This document shows positions 1-7,126 of a stretch of DNA of 10,990 nt, in pieces. This DNA is from Ettlia oleoabundans (Eukaryota; Chlorophyta; Chlorophyceae; Chlamydomonadales). The position numbers and the translations under genes are program-made. Every line of letters begins with the position of its first letter. The stretch's first letter is position 1. The stretch is taken from the NCBI GenBank assembly GCA_019693395.1, contig JAAMXP010005821.1, positions 1 to 10,990 on the forward strand. The letters run 5' to 3'. The notes beneath the pieces were generated by a model that had not been told where the DNA came from, searched no databases, and saw nothing but the letters and a program-made list of their open reading frames with translations.

Positions 1-454
1 CGCAGGATCAGGTGTTGAAAGGCAAGTATTCTGGCGCTCCTACGTGCAACAGCTCGCAGGGTAGGGACAACCCAACAGCAGCGTGATCCAGCATTGCCAG
101 ACCCAACAACAAGTGGAGTCCACTCACAAGAATGGGCGTGCCAGCTGATCGGCCTACTAGTGCGCCTGGCGGTGGCCCATGCGCCCCTGCTGGTAGCCCG
201 TGGGCTCCTGATGAGACTCCATGTGCCCATGCTGGTGACCCACTGAAGCCTGGCGTTCCTGCCTGCAGCAGCACGCTAGCAAAATCACTCATCAGACATG
301 CAGTACCCAACCAAGCGCCGCATCGGTGAGGCTTGCAGCTTCAACAGCGGTTAAAGTCAGTGAGCTCTCAAGTAAGCAAGTAGTCAGGTGAATGGCAAAC
401 GGCGATAGCATACAACGGCAGTACCCCTCCCCTTTACGCGGCATACCTGTCAAT
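1..454. other. Non-coding flank downstream of the minus-strand exons
   Basis: Apart from the 21-bp repeat at 160-243, I see no exon with convincing splice sites or a recognisable protein. It would contain the 3' untranslated region of the minus-strand gene whose stop codon is at 455-457. I found no minus-strand TGTAA here, so the polyadenylation site may lie outside the window or use a variant. Confidence 0.5.
160..243. repeat. Degenerate 21-bp tandem repeat, four units
   Basis: Four adjacent 21-bp units start at 160, 181, 202 and 223. Each has the shape G-x-GCxCCTGxxGGTGxCCCAT with several substitutions. Because 21 is a multiple of three, the repeat keeps frames open on both strands: plus-strand heptads such as APGGGPC and APAGSPW, and minus-strand Gly/Ala/His/Pro-rich heptads. 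No splice sites or conserved protein support translation, so I treat it as a small minisatellite downstream of the minus-strand gene. Confidence 0.6.
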
Positions 455-2324
455 TCAGTCACAGATCTTCACCAGCATGTCACCATTCTGCTCCACCCTG
501 TGCCAAATCTGCTCCAACATGCGCTGGCAGTTGAGCAGCTCAGCATTGTTCTCTGCAGTTGTTGCTAATGAGCCGCAGCAGCCGATGCCTGCTCCTCCTG
601 CAGAATCACACACTAGGAACAAGTAGAGATTAACACAGAAGGACGGTGCTCGGGAGTCCATGCTGCTACCACGTAGAATGCCGGCAGAGAGAGCCTGTCG
701 TTAGCCCCAAACCCACCCAATAATAGCTATTGTAAGCAGAGCCATCAGGTGACATTGCATTCTCCGCCTGTGCCACCTGCAATGAATGGCCACATCAACA
801 CTAGATGAATGAGGTACACAAGTACAAGTTAAATATAAAAGCCAGATTGCAAGTTCATTTATGATAGGGGCTTGCGATTACCGCGAAAACAAGGACTTTG
901 TGATCCACAACAACCTGTGCCCCCATAGTTGGTGGCAATTCCCTGCATCCATCACTGCCCTGCCACCCTGTTGGCAACTGCCGGCCACATCATCCGCCCA
1001 GCACAATGGTCTCCTGTTTCTGGCGCTTAAAACCCTGCTGAAGCATGCATGGCATGCATGAATCACACCCGCTTTGCCCCAGCCAATCGACATGGGCCCT
1101 ACATGGGCACCGTGAAGGTGCGGACCAAGCAAAGCGGCTTGAGTGTCGTTACAAGTAGCATTAACCTGTAGCTGCAGCTTCTGGCCGGTGCGCCCCATTA
1201 AGTAGCCCCAGTTCTTAAGCGCCACTGCAGGGGAGGCAGAGTGGGAGAGCAGGACAGGATTATCACACGTCAGTGTCAGCCAATGTGCTAATGAGAACAG
1301 TTATCGAACAACCTATGGCTCCGGGACAACAACTGTGAACACAAGCACCAGCATGCTGCAGCAGAGTGGACAGCAAACACATCGTCCGTCACCTCTGCCT
1401 TGCCCCTTGAATGCACGCTGGTATTGCAGTAGCCCTTGCTCCTCGACACTCACGTTCCATAACCCGGGCGGAGGTGCGCTGCATATTGGTGAAGCCAGGA
1501 TACTTGACGGCAGCCACTTGCTAGGCCACTGCGTTGACGGTGGCGATCTTGGCAATAATGTTGGAAAACATGGGCTCCACCAAGCTTGCTTGGTGCTGCA
1601 GAGGCGACATGCCGGCGCCGCCACTAGGGGCTGCCACCAATTTGGGCAGTGACAGCTTGCCAGCCGCTTGGTGATGTCGCCCAGCTGGGTGTAGGGCACA
1701 AGAACCTTGAGCATGTCCACTGTCTTCAGGCTTCCTGCAGGAAGCGCAAGCTAAGCCCAGTGAGGGAAACAGTTCGTGAGGGCCTGCAAGCCAGGAGCAG
1801 CAGGCACGAGAGCGGAGCCATGCGCTGGAACAAGCTGGGAACAAGCTGGGATGCTGTCCTGCCAACCTTCCACTTGCAGCAACTCTCACTCATGGGGTTT
1901 GCCAGACCAGCCCAGAGCTGTCCTTGGTGACAAGCATGTTGTCACACTCCAGCACATCTCTCAGCTGCTTGCTCTCCATTGGGCACTTGTTCATGATGCT
2001 AGAGAACATGCCCAGCGAGTCGGTCAAGGCCTCAAACATGCTGTCCTGGGAAAGAACTGCAGGGCACCCAACAGGCAATAAGAAAGTGTAAACTACCCAC
2101 AGCGGTGGCAGCAGTGAAGCACACCCAAAAATGTTGCTGCATTACAGCCAACTTCCTTCATTTGATAACCTGCTGCCTAAGGCTGCAATCCTACGCTAAG
2201 GCAGGTGCTCACCCTCTATGTCTGCGTTGTAGTTTGTGCCGTCGTCACGACAATCCATTGCTTCAATGCCGACCTGCAGCTCTGCAGCATGGCACGTGAT
2301 GCTGCAGTACTCGTAGGATATCAG
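455..2324 (-). pseudogene. Broken multi-exon gene of unknown function (or the 3' half of a larger broken gene)
   Basis: Five minus-strand exons can be read: 2324-2213, 2056-1890, 1734-1454, 1224-1069 and 597-455 (or 552-455), ending in TGA. Donors are GTGAGC, GTGAGA, GTGAGT and GTGTGA; acceptors are TGCAG. Splice phases agree at the first junction (completing a Val codon), at 1454/1224 (completing Leu) and at 1069/597. Three lesions stand out. Exon 2 reaches TGA just at its donor and is one base out of phase with exon 3. Exon 3 changes frame near 1655-1665, from a frame reading LVPYTQLGDITKRLA to one reading KLSLPKLVAAPSGG. A TAG lies at 1521-1523, followed by more coding-like sequence (VKYPGFTNMQRTSA) that is in phase with the next exon. 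The product would be helical with scattered cysteines; I do not recognise the family. Alternatives are consensus errors for the two frame breaks, or different splicing. Whether the 2629-3256 unit is its 5' part is open. Confidence 0.5.
598..1068. other. Long intron of the minus-strand gene, nothing recognisable
   Basis: This ~470-bp stretch lies between a GTGTGA donor and TGCAG acceptors of the minus-strand exons. Short open frames exist on both strands, but none has splice support or recognisable protein features. A run of overlapping GCATGC palindromes at 1042-1060 is the only local pattern. Confidence 0.4.
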
Positions 2325-2628
2325 CTGCAAGCGGGCAGGCAGGCAGCGAGCGGGCAGATGATGGAGAGCAGTCGCGTAACACTTGGGGCACGAAAGCTGG
2401 CCAGTTGCATGGTGGGTTGCAGGTCTGCTCTCCAACGGGCAGGCTGCAAACGCACAGCCGCGTAATGGCAAAGCACCCATAAAACAGCCTTGTGAATGCA
2501 GGCCTGGGCAAGCCTGCCCAGGGTGCACTGCTAGGTTCAGGAGGGCAACGAGCCATGGGTTGCGGCCAGCAGCCAGCACCCAGCTTGTCCCCAGCAGCAC
2601 CCACCAAGGCCGGTGTCACGCCAGTGCA

Positions 2629-3256
2629 TTAGAGCAGTTTGTCCAGGTGGCGGCCTAGCTTCTGGGCGTTGTCGCCTCCCCTGTTTAGTGCGGCGACTTC
2701 GGTGGAGATGATGGGCACGGCGTATTCGAGAATAGGCCTGCAAAGAGCCAGCTGCTCGGGTGGCAGGGCAGCCAGTTTCTGCATGAGGTACTTGACGCTG
2801 TCATTGCTCGGCCCCTTCTTGGAGCTTAGGCACTTGAGCCAGCCGTTGATGTTGTTGCTGATGTCGGACGTGAGGTTGTGCAGAGTGGATGCATACGACT
2901 TGGTCTGCATGCAGGGCAAAGGGAAGGCACAAAGCGCCAGTACCCACATTGCTTGATGGTTGTGGGCAGCATCAGGGTACTGCTACAGGCATACAGGCAA
3001 CATACATCAGCATCAAGGCGGGAGCCTGGGTCAGGACTAGCAAGGCCGGCCAGCGGTCAAATGTGGTTGGGACGCAGCCGCCATCCCACGACGCTGCCCA
3101 GCCGCCGCTTTGACGTACCTCTTGCAGCGCCAGCACGGTCTCGGTACCAGCGACCAGCACAGGGCATAGCTCTGGCTCGCGTGGGTCGTGGTCGGGCTGG
3201 ATCACATCGTGCTGTGGCTGGTAGGCCCTCTGACCGCCGTCCTTCGTGAATAGCAT
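2629..3256 (-). CDS. Two-exon gene for a 137-residue protein of unknown function
   Basis: Exon 1 runs 3256-3119: ATG, 46 codons, then donor GAG|GTACGT. Exon 2 runs 2904-2629, after acceptor CTGCATGCAG, and ends at TAA. Both sides are phase 0, so the join keeps frame. The predicted protein has an acidic, proline-containing start (QPDHDPREPELCPVL around residues 20-35) and a second exon that looks alpha-helical with a few cysteines (NINGWLKCL, EQLALCRPILEYAVPII). There is no clear signal peptide or membrane segment. An in-frame TGA lies 45 bases upstream of the ATG, which supports this start unless an unseen upstream exon exists. It is divergent from the MoaE gene with ~400 bp between starts. 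The minus-strand exons further downstream (2324 to 455) could be its continuation: a GTGACA donor lies 9 bases past the TAA in matching phase, but using it would leave that TAA in frame. I do not recognise the family. Confidence 0.5.
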
Positions 3257-3652
3257 GCTGCTGCCACCAACACTGCGACAAAGGCTGAGCTGAGCACTGC
3301 ATCAGGGAAGGAAGATGGCACCGCTTGCGCACCGCCACGTGGCATACACGGGGGCGGGGGTGCCAATGCATGCATGTCGTCCTTCCACTGCTGGGTACCC
3401 GAAGCACCATCTCTTTGATAAGAATTCGCTACCTTCGCTTGCATTAGTATTTTGGGTGCTGTCCACGGGCGTTGCTTACAGTGGAACATCTGTTTGCGAA
3501 GGTACGGTCTGCAACCAATCGGCGCGATCATTGAACATGCGCGATCCATCAGGCGACTATGCAATGATATCAGCCCACCAGTAACCCGACCCGCCACCCG
3601 CCGCTTGCGCCGCCGTCGCCGCACTTCCCGCAGCCACCTCGCCTCGTTCCAC
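3257..3652. promoter_or_regulatory. Divergent spacer, presumed shared promoter region
   Basis: This ~400-bp interval lies between the two divergent start codons, so the promoters and 5' untranslated regions of both genes should be here. I see no convincing TATA box. The MoaE frame is open back to an upstream ATG at 3452, which would add 67 residues including an Arg-rich run (RRLRRRRR). A minus-strand frame shows a hydrophobic stretch (SSAFVAVLVAAA), but it is not in frame with the downstream ATG. Both look incidental. Confidence 0.4.
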
Positions 3653-5544
3653 ATGGTACAGCCGGGCGTGGAGTTGCAGGAGGGAGCGTGCTATGCAGAG
3701 GTCACTCCAGAGCCCTTAGACCAGGCTAAATACGTCGCGTCAGTTTCCGATCCGGCAGCGGGTGCCATTGCGACGTTCATCGGCGTTACGCGCAACAGCT
3801 TTCAGGGCAAGCCTACAGAGCGGCTGGAATATGAAGCATATGTGCCCATGGCCGCCAAAAAACTGCTGGTGAGGAAGTGAAATCCTGTAAGCAGTCAATG
3901 CTGAAAGCTGCTGGTCAGATACTGCCGCCAGGGAAAAGGTGCTGATATTGTGGGGCGGACGACATGCATGTCGGGGCAGCCTAATTGGCAGCAGCCGATT
4001 TCACCACGCCGTGTGTAGCTGCCATGCTGAGGGTTAGCAGCTGCTGGGCGGGCAGATCAAAGAGGCGGATGGGAGACCCGGCTGCGAAGGGTACTGCCAG
4101 GCCTGCAGCAGTATCTCCCAGTCCGCTATTCAGCATCTCGCCCCTTCTCAGCCGGCCTGGTCAAGCAGCACATGCACTAAGGGGCGTCTCCTTTGTGCTT
4201 TTCTTTAAAAGTGCCTCATACCACTTGCCGCAATCTTGTCTTTGGTGTGAGTATCTTGTGAGCGCCATACCAACAGACACCCTGTCTACCAGCCTTCTTT
4301 CTTTCCCTGCAGGAGCTGTGCCAGGAAGCTTGCTCCAAGTGGCAGCTGTGCAAGATGGCAGTAGCGCACCGCACAGGCACTGTGCTTGTGGGGGAGGCCA
4401 GCGTCATCATAGCGGTGTCCTCGGCACACAGGCGGGAAGCACTGGAGGTGAGGAAGAATTGCTGTTTTGGGGGGCGAAGTTCTCCTAATTTTATTTCTTC
4501 TCATTTTCAGTTAGTGTTGTTGTGGTTGCGGATGGGCGTGGTGGAGTTGAACTACTGCCGCATCACCACGTTTTCAAAGGAACCTGCGGTGGCAGCAGCA
4601 GTAGCAGCAGCATTCTTCGCCACAGAGCTTACACTACATTGCGTGTACAGCGAGCGCCCGGCTTGTGCACTGTCTGAATGAACACGCCAGCATATGCATG
4701 GCCTGTTGCCACGGCTTGCTTGCTGCTGTGAAACTCCTGCTCTGGCTGTTATACTGTTGAATATTGGGCTATGCACGCATAACACTATCTTGTTACACTT
4801 GCAAGCCGTAGTTGCTCCTAATGCGTCCCTGCCCTGATGTCACTGCCTTCCTTTGGCCGGTCACTGCCTGCCAGCCGCGCTCATTGCCTGGCTTCCACCG
4901 CCCCTGCCGCCGCTGCAGGTCTGCCGGTGGGCGTCAGGCTGACCCAACGCCAAATGTGCCTCTACTGTCCATAATCCCCTTGCGCAGCCTCAGTTACTCT
5001 CTTTGCCCATTATGGGCCCCGCACTTGCTCCCTTGCTACCCTGTAACCCTCCCTCCCCCTTCCTTCCTGCCATCCATCCATCCACCCATCCTTCCTTCCC
5101 CTGGTGCTTGCCTCTGCAGCCCTGCCACTGGGCCATAGACGAGCTCAAGCCACATTCCTCTGCCATCCACTCACACCCTCACTGCCCCTTCCCAAAGCCG
5201 CCACAGCTATTCCCTCCTGCCACTACTGCTGCAGCGATCCCACTGCTGCAGGCCTGCCGTCCCTTCCCGCTGCTACTGCTCCCATTTTGCCTTGAACGCC
5301 CCTGCCACCGCTGCTGGCCTGCCATCCCTTCACTTCCCAAACCACTGTTGCTCCTGATTTTGCTCCTACCACCCCTTCGCCGCTGCAGGCCTGTCACTGG
5401 GCCATAGACGAGCTCAAGGCCACGGTGCCCATCTGGAAGAAAGAGTTCTTCCAGGGCGGCGAGGTGTGGAAAGAAAACGAGGAGTGGCGGCAGCAGCAGC
5501 GGGCGGCGCGGCGGGCGGCAGATGCTGCTAGTGGTGCGACGTAG
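3653..5544 (+). CDS. CNX6: Molybdopterin synthase catalytic (large) subunit, MoaE/CNX6 type, three exons
   Basis: The enzyme works with the small sulfur-carrier subunit (MoaD/CNX7), probably in the cytosol, to convert cyclic pyranopterin monophosphate into molybdopterin during molybdenum cofactor synthesis. Exons are 3653-3868, 4313-4447 and 5389-5544 (72, 45 and 51 codons plus stop), all phase 0. Both donors read GTGAGGAAG and the acceptors are CCCTGCAG and GCTGCAG. The 168-residue product has family landmarks: AGAIATFIGVTR (about 39-50), LEYEAYVPMA (60-69), VAHRTG (89-94), VGEASV and SSAHRREALE (98-117), and DELKATVPIWKKE (124-136). By spacing against E. coli MoaE Lys119 and Lys126, the catalytic lysines are K127 and K134. 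Length lies between E. coli (about 150) and Arabidopsis (about 198). I chose ATG 3653 because it starts about 27 residues before the conserved core; an in-frame ATG at 3452 is possible. The stop is TAG, with TGA two codons later. Intron 2 (940 bp) holds a decayed copy of the start of exon 3. Confidence 0.93.
3869..4312 (+). other. Intron 1 of the molybdopterin synthase gene
   Basis: The intron runs from GTGAGGAAG to a pyrimidine-rich acceptor (TTCTTTCTTTCCCTGCAG). Open frames inside it, including one running through exon 2 on the plus strand, are not conserved protein. I see no further feature in it. Confidence 0.8.
5040..5104. repeat. Pyrimidine-rich simple repeat (CCTT/ATCC type) in MoaE intron 2
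   Basis: A strand-biased run of CCCTCC, CCTT and four-base ATCC/ACCC units lies in intron 2 of the molybdopterin synthase gene. It is a microsatellite-like tract and could serve as a polypyrimidine tract for the decoy acceptor at 5117-5119. Confidence 0.6.
5111..5155 (+). repeat. Decayed copy of the acceptor and start of MoaE exon 3 inside intron 2
   Basis: Positions 5112-5149 match 5381-5418 with an offset of 269 bp and about four mismatches, including an identical run covering CACTGGGCCATAGACGAGCT and beyond. The copy includes a TGCAG acceptor (5115-5119) in the same phase as the true one, so it would read PCHWAIDELK where the real exon reads ACHWAIDELK. After that the sequence diverges and loses the second catalytic lysine and the PIWKKE motif. 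It is either a dead duplication or an alternative acceptor giving a defective protein. Confidence 0.8.
5241..5400 (+). repeat. Degenerate ~70-bp tandem repeat spanning the end of MoaE intron 2
   Basis: Three loosely similar units start near 5241, 5306 and 5379. Each opens with CCxCxGCTGCAGGCCTGYC or a near variant, followed by pyrimidine-rich sequence; the last unit is the true intron 2/exon 3 junction. A related segment lies near 4904-4933. The array supplies several TGCAG acceptor-like sites ahead of the real one. Confidence 0.5.
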
Positions 5545-5760
5545 CAGTGAAGGCAGGAATCATTCCGCAAGCAGCAGAGCTGGAAGCTGAGGAGTCACCG
5601 CGGGTGGATGGTGTGGGGGCGGCAGCAGGAACGGCGGGGGCAGCAATCCCGCAAGCGGCAGCAGCGGGAAGCTGAGGAGTCACCACGGGCGGCTGGAGCT
5701 GCTGGCGTGGCTGCGGCGACGGCAAGCGCGGGAGCAGCCGAGCAACGACCAACCAACTGA
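5545..5760 (+). repeat. 3' flank of MoaE with a two-unit ~84-bp direct repeat that reads like a decayed coding tail
   Basis: Blocks at about 5561-5607 and 5645-5692 are near copies. They share CCGCAAGC and, 84-85 bp apart, the longer GGAAGCTGAGGAGTCACC. The offset changes from 84 to 85, so one unit has a one-base indel. Copy one reads IIPQAAELEAEESPR in one frame, and the EAEESPR part of copy two appears in another frame, running on to TGA at 5758-5760. It looks like an Ala/Glu/Pro-rich C-terminal extension that is no longer in frame, or repetitive 3' untranslated sequence. Confidence 0.45.
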
Positions 5761-6009
5761 TGCCTTAATCTGAAGAGGCTGGGGCTAGATTAGGTGCATC
5801 GCCCCCTTGCTGTGGTTTGGCTGTATTGCACTTCTATTTGGCACTTCTATTGACCTGTCCTATCGTCTCCCCTGAATTGAACACTGACGCAAACTCCATG
5901 CACCCGGCAGACCTGTCCTGCTGGCTCTTCCAGTACCCTTGATCAGGTACTGCTGCGCTGGTTGTACCTCAGCTGATAACTTGCTGGAGGAGCCCCTGTG
6001 GAAGTGTCC

Positions 6010-6014
6010 TGTAA
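6010..6014 (+). terminator. Candidate TGTAA polyadenylation signal for the MoaE gene
   Basis: TGTAA is the usual polyadenylation motif in chlorophycean green algae. This is the first plus-strand copy after the MoaE stop, about 465 bp downstream, which would give a plausible 3' untranslated region. A five-base motif can occur by chance. Confidence 0.4.
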
Positions 6015-6328
6015 GTAATATGGACTACTCCACAGAGGTTGCAGGCGGTCTGGTAGCGCTGTGGCCCATGGGGCACGCCAGTGGGCTTTGCTGGAGTGGG
6101 GGCCCAGGTGGTAAATCGGTTGGTTGTTGGGTGCTGGCAGCCGTGCAAACGCCCAGGTATGGCAACACTGGATCGCTGCGCCCGCCAGAATCCTCAACCA
6201 GTGCGTGCAGCAGTAGGAAGGTTTCAATCAACCACAGCTGCTGTCAACCACTGTCAACCACCGCAGCCCAGCTAGGCAACGGAGGAGAACGGTTGCAAGT
6301 GTTGCCTTGCTCTCCTCAAAGCGCTCGA

Positions 6329-6333
6329 TTACA
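6329..6333 (-). terminator. Candidate TGTAA polyadenylation signal for the sulfite reductase gene
   Basis: TTACA on the plus strand is TGTAA on the minus strand, about 670 bases after the sulfite reductase stop codon at 7001-7003. I saw no closer copy. With the plus-strand motif near 6010, this would let the two convergent transcripts end without overlapping. Confidence 0.35.
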
Positions 6334-6940
6334 GGTAGGAACCAGTACAACTGTCTGGTAAACTGCAGATACCATAACGACTTGAACTAGCGGAAGGAGG
6401 GTTGACTAGCAAGGATGGCGGGGTGTGCAGAGGCGCTCGCTTGTGTGTGTAGGTGCAAGACAAGGTAAAGCAAGTGCCCGCCTTGAGGTTTGATAAACGT
6501 TATAGGCGGGCCTGCCCTACCGCCTGCCTGCCGAAGGAGAAGGGCGGGGCAGGAATGCTGCGCTCGTGGCAGTTGCAGGGTCATGCGTTGGGTGGGCGTC
6601 AGGCAATGCAGAACAAGACGGACGTAAACAGGCGGGAAAAGGGAGAGATGCTAGTAGAGAATGTTGAGGCGGGCCAGAAAAACCATGGCTGCACGCGGCA
6701 TGAAGGGAGGGGGTGAAAACAGCATGAACTGCTCCCTTCACGATAAGCAGGCAGCTGCCAGTGGCAGTGGCGGGAGCAGAATGCGGTACGCACGTATCGC
6801 TGGCCAACAAATCCCTGCACTGCTGCTGCTGGCGAAACCACGCTGCTGGTGGAGTTGCGCCGTCGCTTTCAGGGAGACAGAACAAAGGTTCAGGTGCTGG
6901 CTGCCGGGGCCGTGCCGTGCCACTGTGGGTGCTGCACCGC

Positions 6941-7013
6941 CACCCCTTTCTCAGAGGTTAGGGCAAGCTGGATGCTGCAGTAACACCTTCCTCACCCTTC
7001 TCAGAGGTTGAGG
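6941..7013 (-). repeat. Duplicated stop-codon region of the sulfite reductase gene
   Basis: The plus-strand segment 6941-6963 (CACCCCTTTCTCAGAGGTTAG and on) is repeated at about 6993-7013, offset about 50 bp, with a one-base length change and one or two substitutions. The second copy covers the real end of the gene (AACCTCTGAGAAGGG on the minus strand, stop TGA). The first is an echo in the 3' untranslated region. Confidence 0.65.
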
Positions 7014-7126
7014 TGCTTGCGGATGGCCTCTGTTGCGAGCGCCGCCGCCGTGGTGCCCTGCTTGTCCGCCGCCGCCTCCAGAGCTGCATACACGTCCTCC
7101 GCAATGCCCACCTGCACGTGGGCCGC
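7001..7126 (-). CDS. Last sulfite reductase exon, ribbon-helix-helix-like tail
   Basis: The exon encodes [20 protein letters not shown], then [20 protein letters not shown] and a final Leu before TGA. The pattern is a short beta strand (HVQVGI), a first helix ([15 protein letters not shown]), a GTT turn and a second helix ([13 protein letters not shown]). This is the order and spacing of CopG/Arc-type ribbon-helix-helix DNA-binding domains. It joins the previous exon (…AAQADQLPK) in phase 0. Splicing at AAG|GCG is inferred from the frame; GTGCAG|GTGGGC, 15 bases later, would also keep frame. A separate small gene is unlikely, because no ATG begins this frame. Confidence 0.65.
   Translation of the reverse strand, partial: AAHVQVGIAEDVYAALEAAADKQGTTAAALATEAIRKHLNL

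Larger units (their letters stand above)
5761..6940. other. Convergent 3' spacer, no gene seen
   Basis: Short open frames occur on both strands, but none has splice-site support, a recognisable motif or coding-like composition. The region should hold the 3' untranslated parts of the MoaE (plus) and sulfite reductase (minus) transcripts. A small CAACCAC/TCAACCACTG microrepeat lies at 6226-6262. Confidence 0.5.

Noticed and set aside
1042..1060. GCATGC palindromes as a regulatory site
   Set aside because: Short, inside an intron, and similar GCATGCATG runs occur elsewhere in the window (for example 3366-3376).
3202..3310. Signal-peptide-like stretch SSAFVAVLVAAA on the minus strand
   Set aside because: It is in a different frame from the ATG at 3256, with no acceptor that would join them.
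3452..3652. Arg-rich 67-residue N-terminal extension of MoaE from an upstream ATG
   Set aside because: It is not conserved-looking; plant CNX6 is cytosolic and starts close to the core. ATG 3653 gives a normal-length protein.
5003..5407. 134-codon plus-strand open frame in MoaE intron 2
   Set aside because: Pro/Leu-rich translation of pyrimidine repeats; its only protein-like part is the exon 3 echo.
1521..5550. Possible UAA/UAG-to-glutamine code (TAA at 2629, TAG at 1521, MoaE TAG followed by CAG TGA)
   Set aside because: About 20 glutamine codons in the MoaE and sulfite reductase exons are all CAG or CAA, with no TAA or TAG, and the suspect gene also has frame breaks that a code change would not explain.
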